This document shows, piece after piece, positions 7,207 to 16,757 of a stretch of DNA of 52,723 bases. The position numbers and the translations under genes were made by a program. Each line of letters opens with the position of its first letter. Position 1 is the stretch's first letter. The stretch is taken from contig JBGQDM010000007.1 of assembly GCA_041495845.1 (NCBI GenBank), forward strand, positions 1 through 52,723, given 5' to 3'. The notes under the pieces are model-generated. The model was not told the origin of the DNA and ran no database searches. It saw only the letters and a program-made list of their open reading frames with translations. The DNA is from JBGQDM01 sp041495845. GTDB lineage: Bacteria; Acidobacteriota; Terriglobia; Terriglobales; Acidobacteriaceae.

Positions 7207-8376
7207 ATGACGATGGCGGCGGAGAAGGTGACGGACAAGACGCTCGTAGAAAAGGCTGCGGTGGAGAAGAGCGTGACGGAGAAAAGGGTGGCCGAGAAAA
7301 CCGTGGTCGAGAAGCGGCGGGCTTTGGGGAGGGGACTGGAGTCTTTGTTGCCGGGGCCGCGGGCGGTGCCGTTGCCGGTGAGTGTTCCGGCGGCTGATCA
7401 GGCGGCGGACCTCGAACCTGCCGGGCTACACCCGGATGGACGGCCGGGGGCCCTTCGCCCTTCGGCTCAAGGGCAGGCTTCCGTCCCCACACAAGACGCG
7501 GCGGCAGCGGCTGACGTCGTGGCTGAGATCATTCCCGGAATTCAGGCGCAGGCGGCGGTGGGGGACCAGGTGCTGCACGTGCGGCTGGACCAGCTGGAAC
7601 CGAATCCGTATCAGACGCGGTCGCGGATGTCGGAAGAAGATCTGGAGGAGTTGGCGGAATCGATTCAGGCGAATGGCGTTCTGCAGCCGGTGATTGTGCG
7701 TCTGAAGAAAGATAGTCCGAAAGGCGACACGCGCTATGTGCTGATTGCGGGCGAGCGGCGGTGGCGGGCATCGCAACTGGCCAAGCTGGAGACAATTCCG
7801 GCGATGGTGCGGCAGGTCAGCAATCAGCAAGCGATGGAGATGACCATCATTGAAAACCTGCAGCGGCAAGACCTGAACTGCATGGACCAGGCGCGGGCGT
7901 TCAGCCGCATGAGCCAGGAGTTTGGGTTGACGCAGGAGGAGATTGGGCGGCGGACGGGATGTGCGCGCGAGACGGTATCGAACTACATGCGGCTGCTGAA
8001 GTTACCGGGACGGGTGCAGGGGTATCTCGACCAGGGGCAGATTGACTTCAGCCACGCGCGGCTGCTGCTGCGACTGCAGGACCCGGCGGTGATGGAGCGG
8101 ATGGCAGAGCGGGTGATCACGAAACATTTGTCGCCGGACCAGTTGGAGTGGATCGTGATGGACATCAACTTGCCGGTGGAAGGGTCGGTGGAAGCGCGGC
8201 GGTCGGCACGATGGGTCGACCCAAATGTGCGGGCAGCGCAAACCGACTTACAACGGTTGCTGGGAGTGCGAGTAAAAATCCGCGACCGGCGAGGGAAAGG
8301 GAAGATCACGATTGAGTATGCGTCGTTGGAGGATTTTGATCGGGTGATCACGATGTTGAAGGGGAAGAGGGAGTAG
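7207..8376 (+). CDS. parB: Chromosome-partitioning CTPase and parS-binding protein ParB (Spo0J)
   Basis: 389 residues, long for ParB (about 280-300). It loads at parS, spreads as a CTP clamp and is moved by ParA. An unusual N-terminus of repeated EK(x)V(x)EK units (about 5-38) precedes the conserved RRALGRGLESLLP box. A low-complexity linker (about 55-115) follows, part of which is encoded by a palindromic repeat (7450-7474). The ParB domain has PNPYQTR, the CTP-site motifs IAGERRWRA and ENLQRQDLN, and the HTH (IGRRTGCARETVSNYMRLLKLP, about 240-262). The C-terminal dimerisation domain (GVRVKIRDRRGKGKITIEY) is present. The start has a GGCGGAG purine stretch upstream. A later start near KRRALGRG cannot be excluded. 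Confidence 0.94.
   Translation: MTMAAEKVTDKTLVEKAAVEKSVTEKRVAEKTVVEKRRALGRGLESLLPGPRAVPLPVSVPAADQAADLEPAGLHPDGRPGALRPSAQGQASVPTQDAAAAADVVAEIIPGIQAQAAVGDQVLHVRLDQLEPNPYQTRSRMSEEDLEELAESIQANGVLQPVIVRLKKDSPKGDTRYVLIAGERRWRASQLAKLETIPAMVRQVSNQQAMEMTIIENLQRQDLNCMDQARAFSRMSQEFGLTQEEIGRRTGCARETVSNYMRLLKLPGRVQGYLDQGQIDFSHARLLLRLQDPAVMERMAERVITKHLSPDQLEWIVMDINLPVEGSVEARRSARWVDPNVRAAQTDLQRLLGVRVKIRDRRGKGKITIEYASLEDFDRVITMLKGKRE
7448..7485 (+). repeat. REP-like palindromic repeat inside parB
   Basis: GCCCTT (7450-7455) and AAGGGC (7469-7474) bracket a segment that recurs almost identically in the intergenic region near 11750-11776. In parB it is read in frame in the linker between the N-terminal box and the CTPase domain, encoding the Pro/Arg/Gln-rich segment after HPDGRPG. 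Confidence 0.7.
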
Positions 8377-8424
8377 CTGAGAGCTGTCAGCTATCAGCTT
8401 TCAGTTTTGGTTAGGCGGGGCTGC

Positions 8425-8534
8425 CCGGCGGAGCCCCCGTGGTGCGAACGGTATTGCCTCCCACCCTTGCAAACAGCGCGAGGATGGGGCACCGCCCAGG
8501 GTTCTGGTGCTGGCAAAAGGCTGGGCCACCCGCC
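8425..8534 (+). repeat. Left copy of a ~110-bp repeat flanking the Doc/AbrB pair
   Basis: Shares TGCCTCCCAC, GCAAACA, GCGAGGATGGGGCACC and a terminal GGGCCACCCGCC with the copy at 9281-9403. Both copies are in the same orientation, with the toxin-antitoxin genes between them. Confidence 0.65.
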
Positions 8535-8566
8535 CCGGCTGAGGCGTTGCGTGTGAAATGCCCGGG

Positions 8567-8962
8567 TCATTTTCCTTTGCGGGTCACGTTGGCGCGGAGG
8601 AAGGCGGCAAAGGCCTGCTCCTTGAGCGTGCCCGCGGCCAGCGCAAACATCATTTGGGCAGCAGCCTCTTCGCTGGCGTGGAAGCGGTAGCTGTTGAGTT
8701 CCAGAAAAAGAACGCTGACCAAGAAACCAGTGCGCTTGTTGCCGTCCACAAAGGGATGGTTCTGGACAATGCCCGCCGCGTAAAGCGCCGCGAGGGCAAT
8801 CGCATCCGGAGCCCTGGAGTAGGCGAAATGCTGCTGGGGCCGCGCCAACGCCGATTGCAGCAGACCTTGATCGCGCACGCCGCCGGCACCGCCGTGCATC
8901 TCGATCAGTTGCTCATGGATGGCGAGTGCGTCGCGCTCCTCAATCCAGACCGGTTCCTTCAT
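8567..8962 (-). CDS. doc: Death-on-curing toxin, Fic/Doc family
   Basis: 131 residues, the usual Doc size. The Fic active-site loop HPFVDGNKRTG lies at 69-79, with the catalytic His and the anion-binding Gly-Asn-Lys-Arg; the upstream LLQSALARPQQHFAY segment is also typical of Doc. Doc proteins phosphorylate elongation factor Tu on a Thr, halting translation. Its start overlaps the stop of the upstream antitoxin gene by 4 bp (ATGA), so the two are translationally coupled. The antitoxin is of AbrB/MazE type rather than the Phd type of the P1 system. All active-site residues are present, so the toxin looks intact. Confidence 0.92.
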   Translation of the reverse strand: MKEPVWIEERDALAIHEQLIEMHGGAGGVRDQGLLQSALARPQQHFAYSRAPDAIALAALYAAGIVQNHPFVDGNKRTGFLVSVLFLELNSYRFHASEEAAAQMMFALAAGTLKEQAFAAFLRANVTRKGK

Positions 8963-9186
8963 TTGGCCAGCGCGCGCAGCGTGTTGCGATAGCGGCCCAT
9001 GATGTCCGCCGCCTTCTTCATCTTCTTTTCGAAGGCAGGGTCATAAGGAGTGAGGCGGTAGCTGCCATCAGCGGTTTCAATGAGGAAAAGCCGTTCGCCG
9101 TCGCCAAGGTTGAGTCGGCCAATAACCTCCTTGGGCAGGAGCACTCCCAGCGAGTTCCCGACCCTTCGCACCTTGAGTTCGATCAT
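8959..9186 (-). CDS. AbrB/MazE-type (SpoVT-AbrB) antitoxin
   Basis: 75 residues. The N-terminal swapped-hairpin DNA-binding fold is clear: KVRRVGNSLGVLLPKEVIGRLNLGDGERLFLIET. The C-terminal tail (DPAFEKKMKKAADIMGRYRNTLRALAK) is basic and helical, suited to binding and blocking the Doc toxin encoded next. Proteins of this kind repress their own operon together with the toxin. A GGAGG site lies 8-9 bp upstream of the ATG at 9186. A perfect inverted repeat at 9204-9223 sits directly upstream and is the obvious operator. Functional pairing with the Doc gene follows from the 4-bp overlap. Confidence 0.9.
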   Translation of the reverse strand: MIELKVRRVGNSLGVLLPKEVIGRLNLGDGERLFLIETADGSYRLTPYDPAFEKKMKKAADIMGRYRNTLRALAK

Positions 9187-9203
9187 GGCAGACCTCCGAT
9201 AGT

Positions 9204-9223
9204 GTTATTACGAGTGTAATAAC
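9204..9223. promoter_or_regulatory. Operator of the toxin-antitoxin operon
   Basis: A perfect inverted repeat, GTTATTAC-GAGT-GTAATAAC, ends 18 bp before the antitoxin ATG. Position and symmetry fit autorepression by the AbrB-type antitoxin. Binding itself is inferred. Confidence 0.7.
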
Positions 9224-9280
9224 ATGAACTGCGCGAGTCAAGCCCGTGGCTAGTCGGCAGGGTTTCTGGGATCGTGGGGG

Positions 9281-9403
9281 CGCGGCGGAGTCCCGTTGGT
9301 GCCGAGAGTCTGCCTCCCACGCTCGCAAACAACGCGAGGATGGGGCACCCCGGGGTGGCTGGCGCTAGCGAAATTCAAAATCAAAAGGGTGGGCCAACCG
9401 CCA
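9281..9403 (+). repeat. Right copy of the ~110-bp repeat flanking the Doc/AbrB pair
   Basis: Second, more diverged copy of the element at 8425-8534, ending in GGGCCAACCGCC at 9392-9403. An insertion around 9366-9390 (GCGAAATTCAAAATCAAAAG) makes it slightly longer. Confidence 0.6.
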
Positions 9404-9430
9404 ATTTTGATTTATGCATGTAGCGCCAAC

Positions 9431-9640
9431 TCCGGGATGGAGCACCCGCCAAAAGACCGGGTTACGTCCCGTCTGTCCCCACGTTTCCCCCTGCGCAGCA
9501 ATCGAACTGCCCCACTCAAGCCAAAAGAGGGCTTGAGTGGGCCACCCGCCAACTTCGGGATGGAGCGCCCGCCAAAAGACCGGGTTACGTCCCGTCTGTC
9601 CCCAGGTTTCCGTAAGGCTGTCCCCACGTTTCCGTCCCCC
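9431..9640 (+). repeat. Cluster of REP-type repeats upstream of the DUF1772 gene
   Basis: Two nearly identical ~58-bp units (9431-9489 and 9553-9610) contain GACCGGGTTACGTCCCGTCT followed by GTCCCCAcGTTTCC or GTCCCCAgGTTTCC. Between them lies a hairpin, CCCACTCAAG (9511-9520) with CTTGAGTGGG (9532-9541). A third partial GTCCCCACGTTTCCG is at 9619-9633. No gene is visible from 9224 to 9736. Confidence 0.75.
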
Positions 9641-9736
9641 CGGAGCTGGCGCACCAAAACCGACTTGCCACCACAGGAGGCGGCAGGGTAGAACAACTAG
9701 GCCTTATCTCAAATGGGCGTGCGAAAAGGAGCAACT

Positions 9737-10222
9737 ATGGACGTGTTGACGATAGTTCGAGTCGTCGCAGTCGTCTGTATAGGTTTGCTGGCTGGCATCT
9801 TTTTAGGGCATCGCGCAGGCGCGTACTATGCCCTACAGAAGCTCAGCCCATCAAGCTTCGTGCAGTTTCAGCAGGTTGTGCATGTGCATTTCGTTAGGTT
9901 CATGCCGCCGTTAGTCTTGACTGCCCTGTTGACAGCACTAGTATGGCTGCTGATGGTCAGGTCGCGGTGGACAACGGCGGAGTTCTGGCTCATCGCAGTG
10001 TCCACGTGCGGAATCGTGCTCATCGCTGCAATGACTCGCGCTGTAAACGTTCCCCTTAACAATCGGCTCATGACTTGGGACATCACCGCTCCGCCAAGCA
10101 ATCTGAGGGAGGTGTGGGCACCTTGGGATCGTGTTAACACGGTCCGCGCTTTTCTTGCGACCGGAGCCCTTATTTTCGAGGCTGTGGCCTTGAGTCTAAG
10201 GGCCTCGACTGGTCGGCTTTGA
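9737..10222 (+). CDS. DUF1772-family four-helix membrane protein
   Basis: 161 residues from ATG 9737, which has an AAAGGAG site 5 bp upstream; this start is preferred to the ATG 24 bp earlier. Four hydrophobic segments are visible (about residues 5-25, 52-72, 82-102 and 136-156). The loop before the last carries the DUF1772 signature: AVNVPLNNRLMTWD, then a conserved Trp and WDRVNTVRAF. Members are related to anthrone-oxygenase-like integral membrane proteins, mostly uncharacterised in bacteria. It stands alone between repeat clusters, and no role can be assigned here. Confidence 0.8.
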   Translation: MDVLTIVRVVAVVCIGLLAGIFLGHRAGAYYALQKLSPSSFVQFQQVVHVHFVRFMPPLVLTALLTALVWLLMVRSRWTTAEFWLIAVSTCGIVLIAAMTRAVNVPLNNRLMTWDITAPPSNLREVWAPWDRVNTVRAFLATGALIFEAVALSLRASTGRL

Positions 10223-10636
10223 GTCTTGCAACGTGCCGCGCCTCACAAGGCGCTGCAGTGGCTTATTGGGATGAGTTGTAGTCCTGGACGGGCCACTTTC
10301 GTTGGCCGGTTTTGAAGCGATCACTGAGGTTTTCCCCTGGACTGAAGTCCGGGGCTAAGGCACGAGGCCAGCTTACGCCCGAGAACCGCCCCACTCAAGC
10401 CAAAGGCGGGCTTGAGTGGGCCACCCGCCTTTACGACAGTCTCCGCACCGGACGCTAATCTTCCAGTGCTTGCCGCATTTCGGCATGCGTGGCTCGGGCA
10501 AGTTACTTTGGTGAGTCTATTTTCGGACGAAGTGGCACCCGAATCGGCATAAACTCAAGCTGAATCCCTGCAAGCCAACAGGAGCCTCCCCCGACATTTC
10601 CAGTCGCTGGTTGGGATTCGTGTGCGGGAGGGCCAT
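10223..10636. repeat. Gene-free repeat region upstream of the exonuclease gene
   Basis: Contains the family hairpin CTGGACTGAAGTCCGGGGCTA (10338-10358; key arms GGACT/AGTCC), a second copy of CCCACTCAAG (10390-10399) with CTTGAGTGGG (10411-10420), and the following GGGCCACCCGCC. No coding frame is supported. The last 200 bp show no recognisable element apart from the ribosome site of the next gene. Confidence 0.55.
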
Positions 10637-11518
10637 GTGAACTTTGTCGTCCTAGACGTTGAGACTGCTAACCCTGATCTGTCGAGTATTTGCCAAATCG
10701 GTGTAGCCACCTTCCGAAACGGCGCTATCCACAACAAGTGGCAGTCCTTGATAAACCCTCAGGATGAATTTCATGCGATCAACATCTCAATTCATGGCAT
10801 TGACGAGGAGGCCGTGAAAAACGCACCTACTTGGGCGGATGCGTTCCCGGTCGTTTGTTCGCTGTTACGGGACAGCATAGTGGTCAGCCACACGCCATTT
10901 GACCGGGTCGCCGTTACTCGCGCTTGCGAGCGATACAAACTCGAATGGTGCTCCTGTCGCTGGCTTGATTCCGCCAGAGTTGTCCGGAGGGCTTGGCCGA
11001 TGTTCTCCCAGTCCGGATACGGCCTCTCGAATGTTGCCGCGCATTTCTGCATTCAGTATCGGGAGCACGATGCGCTGGAGGATGCACGGTGCGCAGGGGA
11101 GATTCTGCTACGCGCCATTACCGAAACGGGTGTGTCAGCCGACCAATGGCTCAAGCGGGTGGAACAACCGATTGGCTGCTTGGGCGCTCAGGGAATCCGG
11201 CGTGATGGCAATGCGGATGGGCCGCTTTTCGGCGAGGTGCTAGTGTTCACGGGGACTTTGTCGATGCCGAGGCGAACGGCGGCAGATGTTGCCGCAGATG
11301 CCGGGTGCCGCGTTGACAGTGGCGTGACCAAGCACACGACTCTGCTCGTAGTTGGCGACGAGGATGTGCGGAGACTGGCTGGCCACGATAAGAGTTCCAA
11401 GCACCGGAAAGCGGAGGAGTTGATTGCCAAGGGCCAGCCGATCCGGATTCTTGCCGAGAGCGATTTTCGACGGGTCGTTTTGCGTTCAAATGCTGCGGCT
11501 GGAGGTCGTTGTCGCTAG
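10637..11518 (+). CDS. DnaQ-like 3'-5' exonuclease with C-terminal BRCT domain
   Basis: 293 residues from GTG 10637, which has GGGAGGG 5 bp upstream; an earlier in-frame GTG at 10622 lies before that site. The DEDDh exonuclease motifs are present: LDVETAN (Asp7, Glu9), VSHTPFDRVA, and REHDALEDARCAG with the final His and Asp. The C-terminal 90 residues (GEVLVFTGTLSMPRRTAADV...GVTKHTTLLVVGDED) form a BRCT domain like that of DNA ligase. Such solitary epsilon-like exonuclease-BRCT proteins occur in many bacteria and probably act in DNA repair rather than in the replicase. It is flanked on both sides by repeat clusters. Confidence 0.87.
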   Translation: MNFVVLDVETANPDLSSICQIGVATFRNGAIHNKWQSLINPQDEFHAINISIHGIDEEAVKNAPTWADAFPVVCSLLRDSIVVSHTPFDRVAVTRACERYKLEWCSCRWLDSARVVRRAWPMFSQSGYGLSNVAAHFCIQYREHDALEDARCAGEILLRAITETGVSADQWLKRVEQPIGCLGAQGIRRDGNADGPLFGEVLVFTGTLSMPRRTAADVAADAGCRVDSGVTKHTTLLVVGDEDVRRLAGHDKSSKHRKAEELIAKGQPIRILAESDFRRVVLRSNAAAGGRCR

Positions 11519-11563
11519 ACGCCTTTGCTCTGCAACCATCGCTTCTCGTTTTGCTTCTGTGAA

Positions 11564-11641
11564 GAAACCTGGGGACAGACGGGACGTACCCCAAGTTCTA
11601 ATTCGCAAGACCGGTGAACATCCCGTCTGTCCCCAGGTTTC
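11564..11641. repeat. REPIN: two REP sequences in inverted orientation
   Basis: A 21-bp sequence starting GAAACCTGGGGACAGACGGG (11564-11584) is repeated as an exact reverse complement at 11621-11641, with 36 bp between. The same sequence occurs singly at 9431-9489 and 9553-9610. This layout is that of REPINs, which are mobilised by REP-associated tyrosine transposases. No such transposase is in the window. Confidence 0.8.
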
Positions 11642-12020
11642 TCCCTCGATGGCGGGAAGGGTGCCCCCCGCCCACACGGGCGTTTTTCGGTCGCGGGCAG
11701 CCGGGTGCCCTTGTGGGGCGTGTGGGGAAAGAGAGTCGCGAATGGCAGGCCCTTCGCCATTCGGCTCAAGGGCAAGCTCTGAGGGCCTGCCCTGATACGG
11801 ACCCCTGCGAGGCGTGGGTTGGGAGTTGTGGCTTTTTCCCCGGACTGAAGTCCGGGGCTACCGGGCGGGGGCGATAGCCTTTTTCCGGGAGTGGGCGCCC
11901 TTCGGGCGCGTTAGAGAGACTCGTTCGCTTACCCCGGACTTACGTCCGGGGCTTTCCAGTGCCGCCCCTTTCGGGGCTGTTGTTTGTGCGACGCGTGGTT
12001 CGGGGCCTTAGCTAGCGCGC
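11642..12020. repeat. Gene-free region with mixed palindromic repeats
   Basis: Contains the GGCCCTTCGCCATTCGGCTC element that is also found inside parB (11749-11776), an adjoining GGGCCTGCCCTGATAC piece of the rsmG-type repeat (11782-11800), and two hairpins of the CCCCGGACT-(GA/T)A-(A/C)GTCCGGGG type (about 11838-11860 and 11932-11955). I see no gene or promoter here apart from the downstream end of rpoD. Confidence 0.6.
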
Positions 12021-12023
12021 TTG

Positions 12024-13748
<1,725 letters not shown>

Positions 13749-13921
13749 TTACGGTGGGAACTGGGCAGCGGAATGCGCCCGAGCCAAAACCCTACAAGTT
13801 TAGCATGGCATAGAGAACTTCGGCCAAAACCAGGATTGTCCGCTCGGAAACGCAGTCCACCTTATTACCTTAGATGGCGGCCGGGGCGGTAAAGTTTCAA
13901 GGTGGCGGGGGCGAAAAAGGG

Positions 13922-15910
13922 CTAGGCCGCACCGGCGTTCTCAACCACGGCGGGATCGCCCAAAAGCCGCTTCAGGCGGACTTTCTCGGCGCTGAGTTCG
14001 GCGAGGCGGCTGGGGTCATTGCGGCGAACCGCGTCCTGCAGGTCGCGCTGCACGGTCTCCAGACGGCGGCGCACGGTCATGCGGCGCAGGGCCTTGACGG
14101 CGCCTTCGAGCAGCTCCGGGGTCAGTTCTTCTTCTTCGCGGATGAGGATGGCGGCGAGGGTGCGGCGGTCAGACTCAGAAAGCGGCAAGTCCATGGCGTG
14201 CGTGCCCTGCGATACACCTTCGAGCAGCGCCAGTAGAAGCGATTCCGAGGCCAAGCCTTCATGCAAAGGTTCGTGATGCAGCGCGAACTGCGCCTGGCGA
14301 GCGGGATCGAATTCCTCGTCTGCTCCCTCGCGCGCGGAGACGTGGCGGCCGTGCAACATTTCCGGCGCCGACGCCAGGGCCCGGATCAAAATGCGCTCGG
14401 CATCGGTGATTTGCGCTTCGGCGGGCATTTTCACCACTTTGGTGGCGCGGTTGGAGGCAGTGTGACGCAACTCTTGCCGCAGAATGGCGGAGTCAATCTG
14501 CAATTTGTGAGCGATCTCCTGCGCCAGTTCGTCGCGGACGATGCGGCTGGGGACGCGCTGGATGTGAGGCAGGAGATAATTCACCGCCTTTACTTTGCTC
14601 TCGGCGCTGCGCCCGCCAAACTGCGCCCGCGCGCGCTCGATCAAGTATTCAAAATAGCGTTGGGAATTCTTGAGCGCCTGGGCGTAAGCGTCTTTGCCTT
14701 TGCGGCGGATGTAGAGGTCGGGATCGAAACCGGGCTCAAGGGTCAACACTTTTATCTGAAATTCTTCCTCGACCAGCAATCCGAGCGTGCGTTCGGTGGC
14801 TTTGGCGCCGGCGGTGTCGGGGTCGAAATTCACCACAACATTCTTGGTGAAGCGGCCGAGCAAACGGGCCTGCAACTCGGTGAAGGCGGTGCCGGAACTG
14901 GCCATGACGTTGTGGAATCCGGCGGCGTAGACGGAAATGCAGTCCATCTGGCCCTCGACCAGAATGGCGTAGTCGAGCTTGCGCATGGCCTCTTTGGCCA
15001 GGTCGAGGTTGAAGAGCACGCGGGATTTCGAGTAGATCGGTGTCTCCGGCGAGTTGAGATATTTGGGGCCGGATTTTTCGTCGGTGGCGAGCGTGCGTCC
15101 GGTGAAGGCGATGACTTTGCCGGTTTCGCTGGTGATGGGAAACATCACGCGGTTCCGAAAGCGGGAGTAGATGGCGGCTTTGCCGCGGTCGGGGCGCGTG
15201 TCGCTGGTTTTTTCTGCCGTCTTTTCATCGGCGCGAGTGTCGGCGGCGGCCTCGGCGGCATCGTTTTTTTTAGCTGGAGTGGAGGGTGGAGAAGGCTCAG
15301 TTAAAGCGACGGGGGTTGGGGGCGGGCCGCTGTCGTCCTGCTTCCAGGCAAACAAGCCGCTGGCGCGCAGAGTTTCTTCGTCGTATTTGGCTTTGAGCAG
15401 ATCGCGCAGGATGAAACCCGAGTCAGGGGCAAAGCCGATGCGGAAGCGGGCGATCATTTCGTCGTTGAGGCCGCGACCGGCAAGGTATTCGCGGGCGCGG
15501 GCGCCTTCAGGCCGGCGCAACTGCTCGCGGAAAAAATCACAGGCGCGCTCGTGGACTTCCATGAGCACGGTGCGCAGCCGGGCTTCCTGCGCCTCGGCAG
15601 GAGAGCTGAAGGTTGTTTTGGGTAGCGGAATGCCAAACTTCTGCGCGACGGCGCGGACGGCTTCGGGGAAAGTGATGTTTTCAAGTTTCTGGACAAACGA
15701 AAACACGTCACCGGAGGCGCCACAGCCGAAGCAGTGAAAGAACTGGCGGGTGGCATGGACGGAAAACGACGGCGTCTTTTCGTTATGGAACGGACAGAGT
15801 CCGGAAAAATTCTGCGCCCCGGCTTTGCGCAGCTTTACATACTCTCCGACCACGCGAACAATGTCGGCCTGCTGCTTGACGGTATAGGCGAAATCGCCGG
15901 GGTTGGCCAT
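13922..15910 (-). CDS. dnaG: DNA primase DnaG
   Basis: 662 residues. It makes RNA primers at the fork. The CHC2 zinc finger (CPFHNEKTPSFSV...FHCFGCGASGD, about 39-67) is intact. The primase core and TOPRIM domain (ILVEGQMDCISVYAAG, with Glu, and VNFDPDTAGAKA with Asp-Pro-Asp) follow, then a C-terminal helical domain for DnaB binding. Residues of about 190-240 are a Pro/Ala/Thr/Asp-rich insertion not expected in the family core. No clear Shine-Dalgarno precedes the ATG. rpoD follows on the same strand; the HNH-XRE cassette lies upstream, also on the same strand, 184 bp away. Confidence 0.97.
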   Translation of the reverse strand: MANPGDFAYTVKQQADIVRVVGEYVKLRKAGAQNFSGLCPFHNEKTPSFSVHATRQFFHCFGCGASGDVFSFVQKLENITFPEAVRAVAQKFGIPLPKTTFSSPAEAQEARLRTVLMEVHERACDFFREQLRRPEGARAREYLAGRGLNDEMIARFRIGFAPDSGFILRDLLKAKYDEETLRASGLFAWKQDDSGPPPTPVALTEPSPPSTPAKKNDAAEAAADTRADEKTAEKTSDTRPDRGKAAIYSRFRNRVMFPITSETGKVIAFTGRTLATDEKSGPKYLNSPETPIYSKSRVLFNLDLAKEAMRKLDYAILVEGQMDCISVYAAGFHNVMASSGTAFTELQARLLGRFTKNVVVNFDPDTAGAKATERTLGLLVEEEFQIKVLTLEPGFDPDLYIRRKGKDAYAQALKNSQRYFEYLIERARAQFGGRSAESKVKAVNYLLPHIQRVPSRIVRDELAQEIAHKLQIDSAILRQELRHTASNRATKVVKMPAEAQITDAERILIRALASAPEMLHGRHVSAREGADEEFDPARQAQFALHHEPLHEGLASESLLLALLEGVSQGTHAMDLPLSESDRRTLAAILIREEEELTPELLEGAVKALRRMTVRRRLETVQRDLQDAVRRNDPSRLAELSAEKVRLKRLLGDPAVVENAGAA

Positions 15911-16094
15911 GGGAGTGTAATGCTAACTCTACCGAAGCATCACCTTCAGACTGAGCACATTGTTGCTGACGGGAACGAAGCGCCTGCGGAAAAGCTGTGA
16001 ATTACGTGGAATGAGAGTGGAAATGTGGCGGGAAGCGTTTGCCGGGTTGAGAGGGCGGGCCAGCCCCCGACGGGTCTCTGAAGGCTTTCCTCGC

Positions 16095-16757
16095 CTAGCC
16101 AAGTTGAGTCTGGGTGTCCGAGATCTGGTCAAATCTCTCCAAAAGGGACTTGATCTCAGTTTCGGCGAAGGTCTGGCAATCGGAGTAGAGCTTCGTCAAT
16201 AAGGCTGGCAGCGTCGCCATGAGAAAGGGGAGAGCCTGCTCAAATTCCAAGAATGCGCTGCGAAAAGAGCGGACTCTCTGTAAATTCTCGTTCACTCGCA
16301 TTCCTCGTTCGGTTGGATTCTCCCAAATACTGCTCCAATACTGGCAGGTGCGACATGGCGCACCGCAATGGGTACCGTCGTGAGACAAGAACGACTCCCA
16401 GCCTGACCTCGCCAGCGAGAGAATCCTCAATGAATCATCCCGGCGCTTTTCACTGTTACATTTTCTGCACGCCACCAACACGTTGCCAGGCACGTGGAGG
16501 CCCGAACGATAACGATTCATGCCGTCGAGATGTTCAACCACGGACTCAGTGTTCGTCAGATCGCAAGAGCAATATGGACATCGGTTACTAAACCGCTCGC
16601 GGACAAGGTTTTCGTATTCATCGCCATCGACCTTAACTGGCCAGTCCTGGCTGATCCTGCGACTCAGTTCGTGAAGAAACATGCTGATCAGCTTGTTTGC
16701 CACGTCTGATTTAGCCCTGCGTGTGGCAGAGCGTAGTTTATGCATGCGGTCTTTCAC
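16095..16757 (-). CDS. HNH endonuclease-like protein, co-expressed with an XRE regulator
   Basis: 220 residues. A zinc-ribbon HNH core lies in the middle: CPYC (60-63), VVEHLDGMNR with Glu75-His76, PGNVLVACRKCNSEKR with Asn92, Cys97, Cys100 and Asn101. This is the usual Cys4-HNH layout of bacterial DNA nucleases. The N-terminus is basic and helical. The C-terminus (about 115-220) has two further Cys pairs (HCGAPCRTCQYW) and helices that I do not recognise. Its start overlaps the XRE gene stop by 4 bp (ATGA), so the two form an operon. A defence or restriction role is possible; no methyltransferase is adjacent. The substrate is unknown. Confidence 0.78.
   Translation of the reverse strand: MKDRMHKLRSATRRAKSDVANKLISMFLHELSRRISQDWPVKVDGDEYENLVRERFSNRCPYCSCDLTNTESVVEHLDGMNRYRSGLHVPGNVLVACRKCNSEKRRDDSLRILSLARSGWESFLSHDGTHCGAPCRTCQYWSSIWENPTERGMRVNENLQRVRSFRSAFLEFEQALPFLMATLPALLTKLYSDCQTFAETEIKSLLERFDQISDTQTQLG

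Noticed and set aside
10223..10636. tRNA or small RNA gene in the gap upstream of the exonuclease
   Set aside because: Hairpins there belong to dispersed repeat families; no cloverleaf or promoter-terminator pair was seen. No tRNA or rRNA gene was recognised anywhere in the window.
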